Part shown: positions 4,952 through 5,088 of the stretch, piece by piece | Layout: each line of letters starts with the position of its first letter | How positions within the stretch are numbered: the stretch's first letter is position 1 | Origin: Gammaproteobacteria bacterium | GTDB taxonomy: Bacteria > Pseudomonadota > Gammaproteobacteria > Pseudomonadales > UBA7434 | DNA length: 5,088 nucleotides | Reading direction: 5' to 3' | Assembly (NCBI GenBank): GCA_024280785.1 | Contig: JAJRPK010000289.1 | Coordinates: 1 to 5,088 of the forward strand | Program-made: the position numbers and the translations under genes | Notes under the pieces: generated by a model | Told to the model about the DNA's origin: nothing | Database searches by the model: none | What the model saw: only the letters and a program-made list of their open reading frames with translations

Positions 4952-4998
4952 CGAATAAGGATAAGTAGCGCTTGCCGCGACTTATCCTGTTGTTGAAC
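4946..4998 (+). repeat. attC-like recombination site 4
   Basis: The left core ATATAAC (4946-4952) has one mismatch to RYYYAAC and contains the MAPEG stop codon. The right core GTTGAAC (4992-4998) fits GTTRRRY fully. Between them AGGATAAGT (4958-4966) pairs perfectly with ACTTATCCT (4980-4988) around a CG-rich loop, and the two outer spacers differ by two bases (5 against 3). No T-run follows, so a terminator is less likely. At 53 bp it is at the lower end of attC lengths. Confidence 0.65.
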
Positions 4999-5088
4999 GA
5001 GCCCGGGCTCGATGCTCTTTATATAGCAAATATATCGAATGAATTTAATGGAAATAACAGTGTTATCAAACGCCGCTATTTTTTCAGG
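4993..5088 (+). other. Start of a next module, cut by the window edge
   Basis: After attC-like site 4 there is a perfect 14-bp palindrome, CGAGCCCGGGCTCG (4998-5011), then AT-rich sequence. An ATG at 5039 opens a frame (MNLMEITVLSNAAIF) that runs off the right edge. No Shine-Dalgarno precedes it, so it may or may not be the next cassette gene. Confidence 0.25.

Noticed and set aside
1..5088. CRISPR arrays, tRNA or rRNA genes
   Set aside because: No regularly spaced direct repeats and no tRNA or rRNA signature sequences were seen on either strand.

Overview
The window looks like a stretch of a gammaproteobacterial chromosome, probably from a marine or other environmental species, that contains the head of a degenerating sedentary (chromosomal) integron. 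The evidence is an IntI-type integrase beside a run of AT-rich single-gene modules separated by attC-like hairpins. The genus cannot be fixed from the sequence.

Layout. From 1 to 903 (minus strand, cut by the left edge) lies the first 301 residues of an epoxide hydrolase; this looks like ordinary chromosomal backbone. From 1128 to 1886 (minus) is an integron integrase that keeps every catalytic residue and the IntI-specific insert but has lost its N-terminal core-binding domain. To its right, on the side where a cassette array is expected, are: a ParD/ParE toxin-antitoxin operon in reverse orientation (2061-2602) with its own operator and terminator; an attC-like site (about 2652-2705); a 417-bp module without an intact gene that carries a 30-codon 5' fragment of an IS110-family transposase (2736-2828, minus); a second attC (3043-3122); a PepSY-type membrane protein cassette (3117-3716); a third attC (3732-3819); a headless fragment of a RelE/HigB-like toxin (3809-3946); a decayed IS1182-family transposase (about 3947-4371); a MAPEG-family membrane protein (4544-4951); and a fourth attC-like site (4946-4998) followed by a 14-bp perfect palindrome.

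How it fits together. The attC sites divide the right half into modules that a functional IntI could have excised and inserted, although this integrase is probably inactive or impaired. The toxin-antitoxin cassette is the kind thought to stabilise large cassette arrays. Two different transposase families have left remnants inside the array, and one lies directly beside an attC, a known target of some IS110/IS1111 elements. The overall picture is an integron platform in decay. No complete new defence or mobile system was recognised. The most unusual points are the rebuilt, N-terminally deleted integrase and the mosaic of toxin fragment, IS remnant and MAPEG gene.
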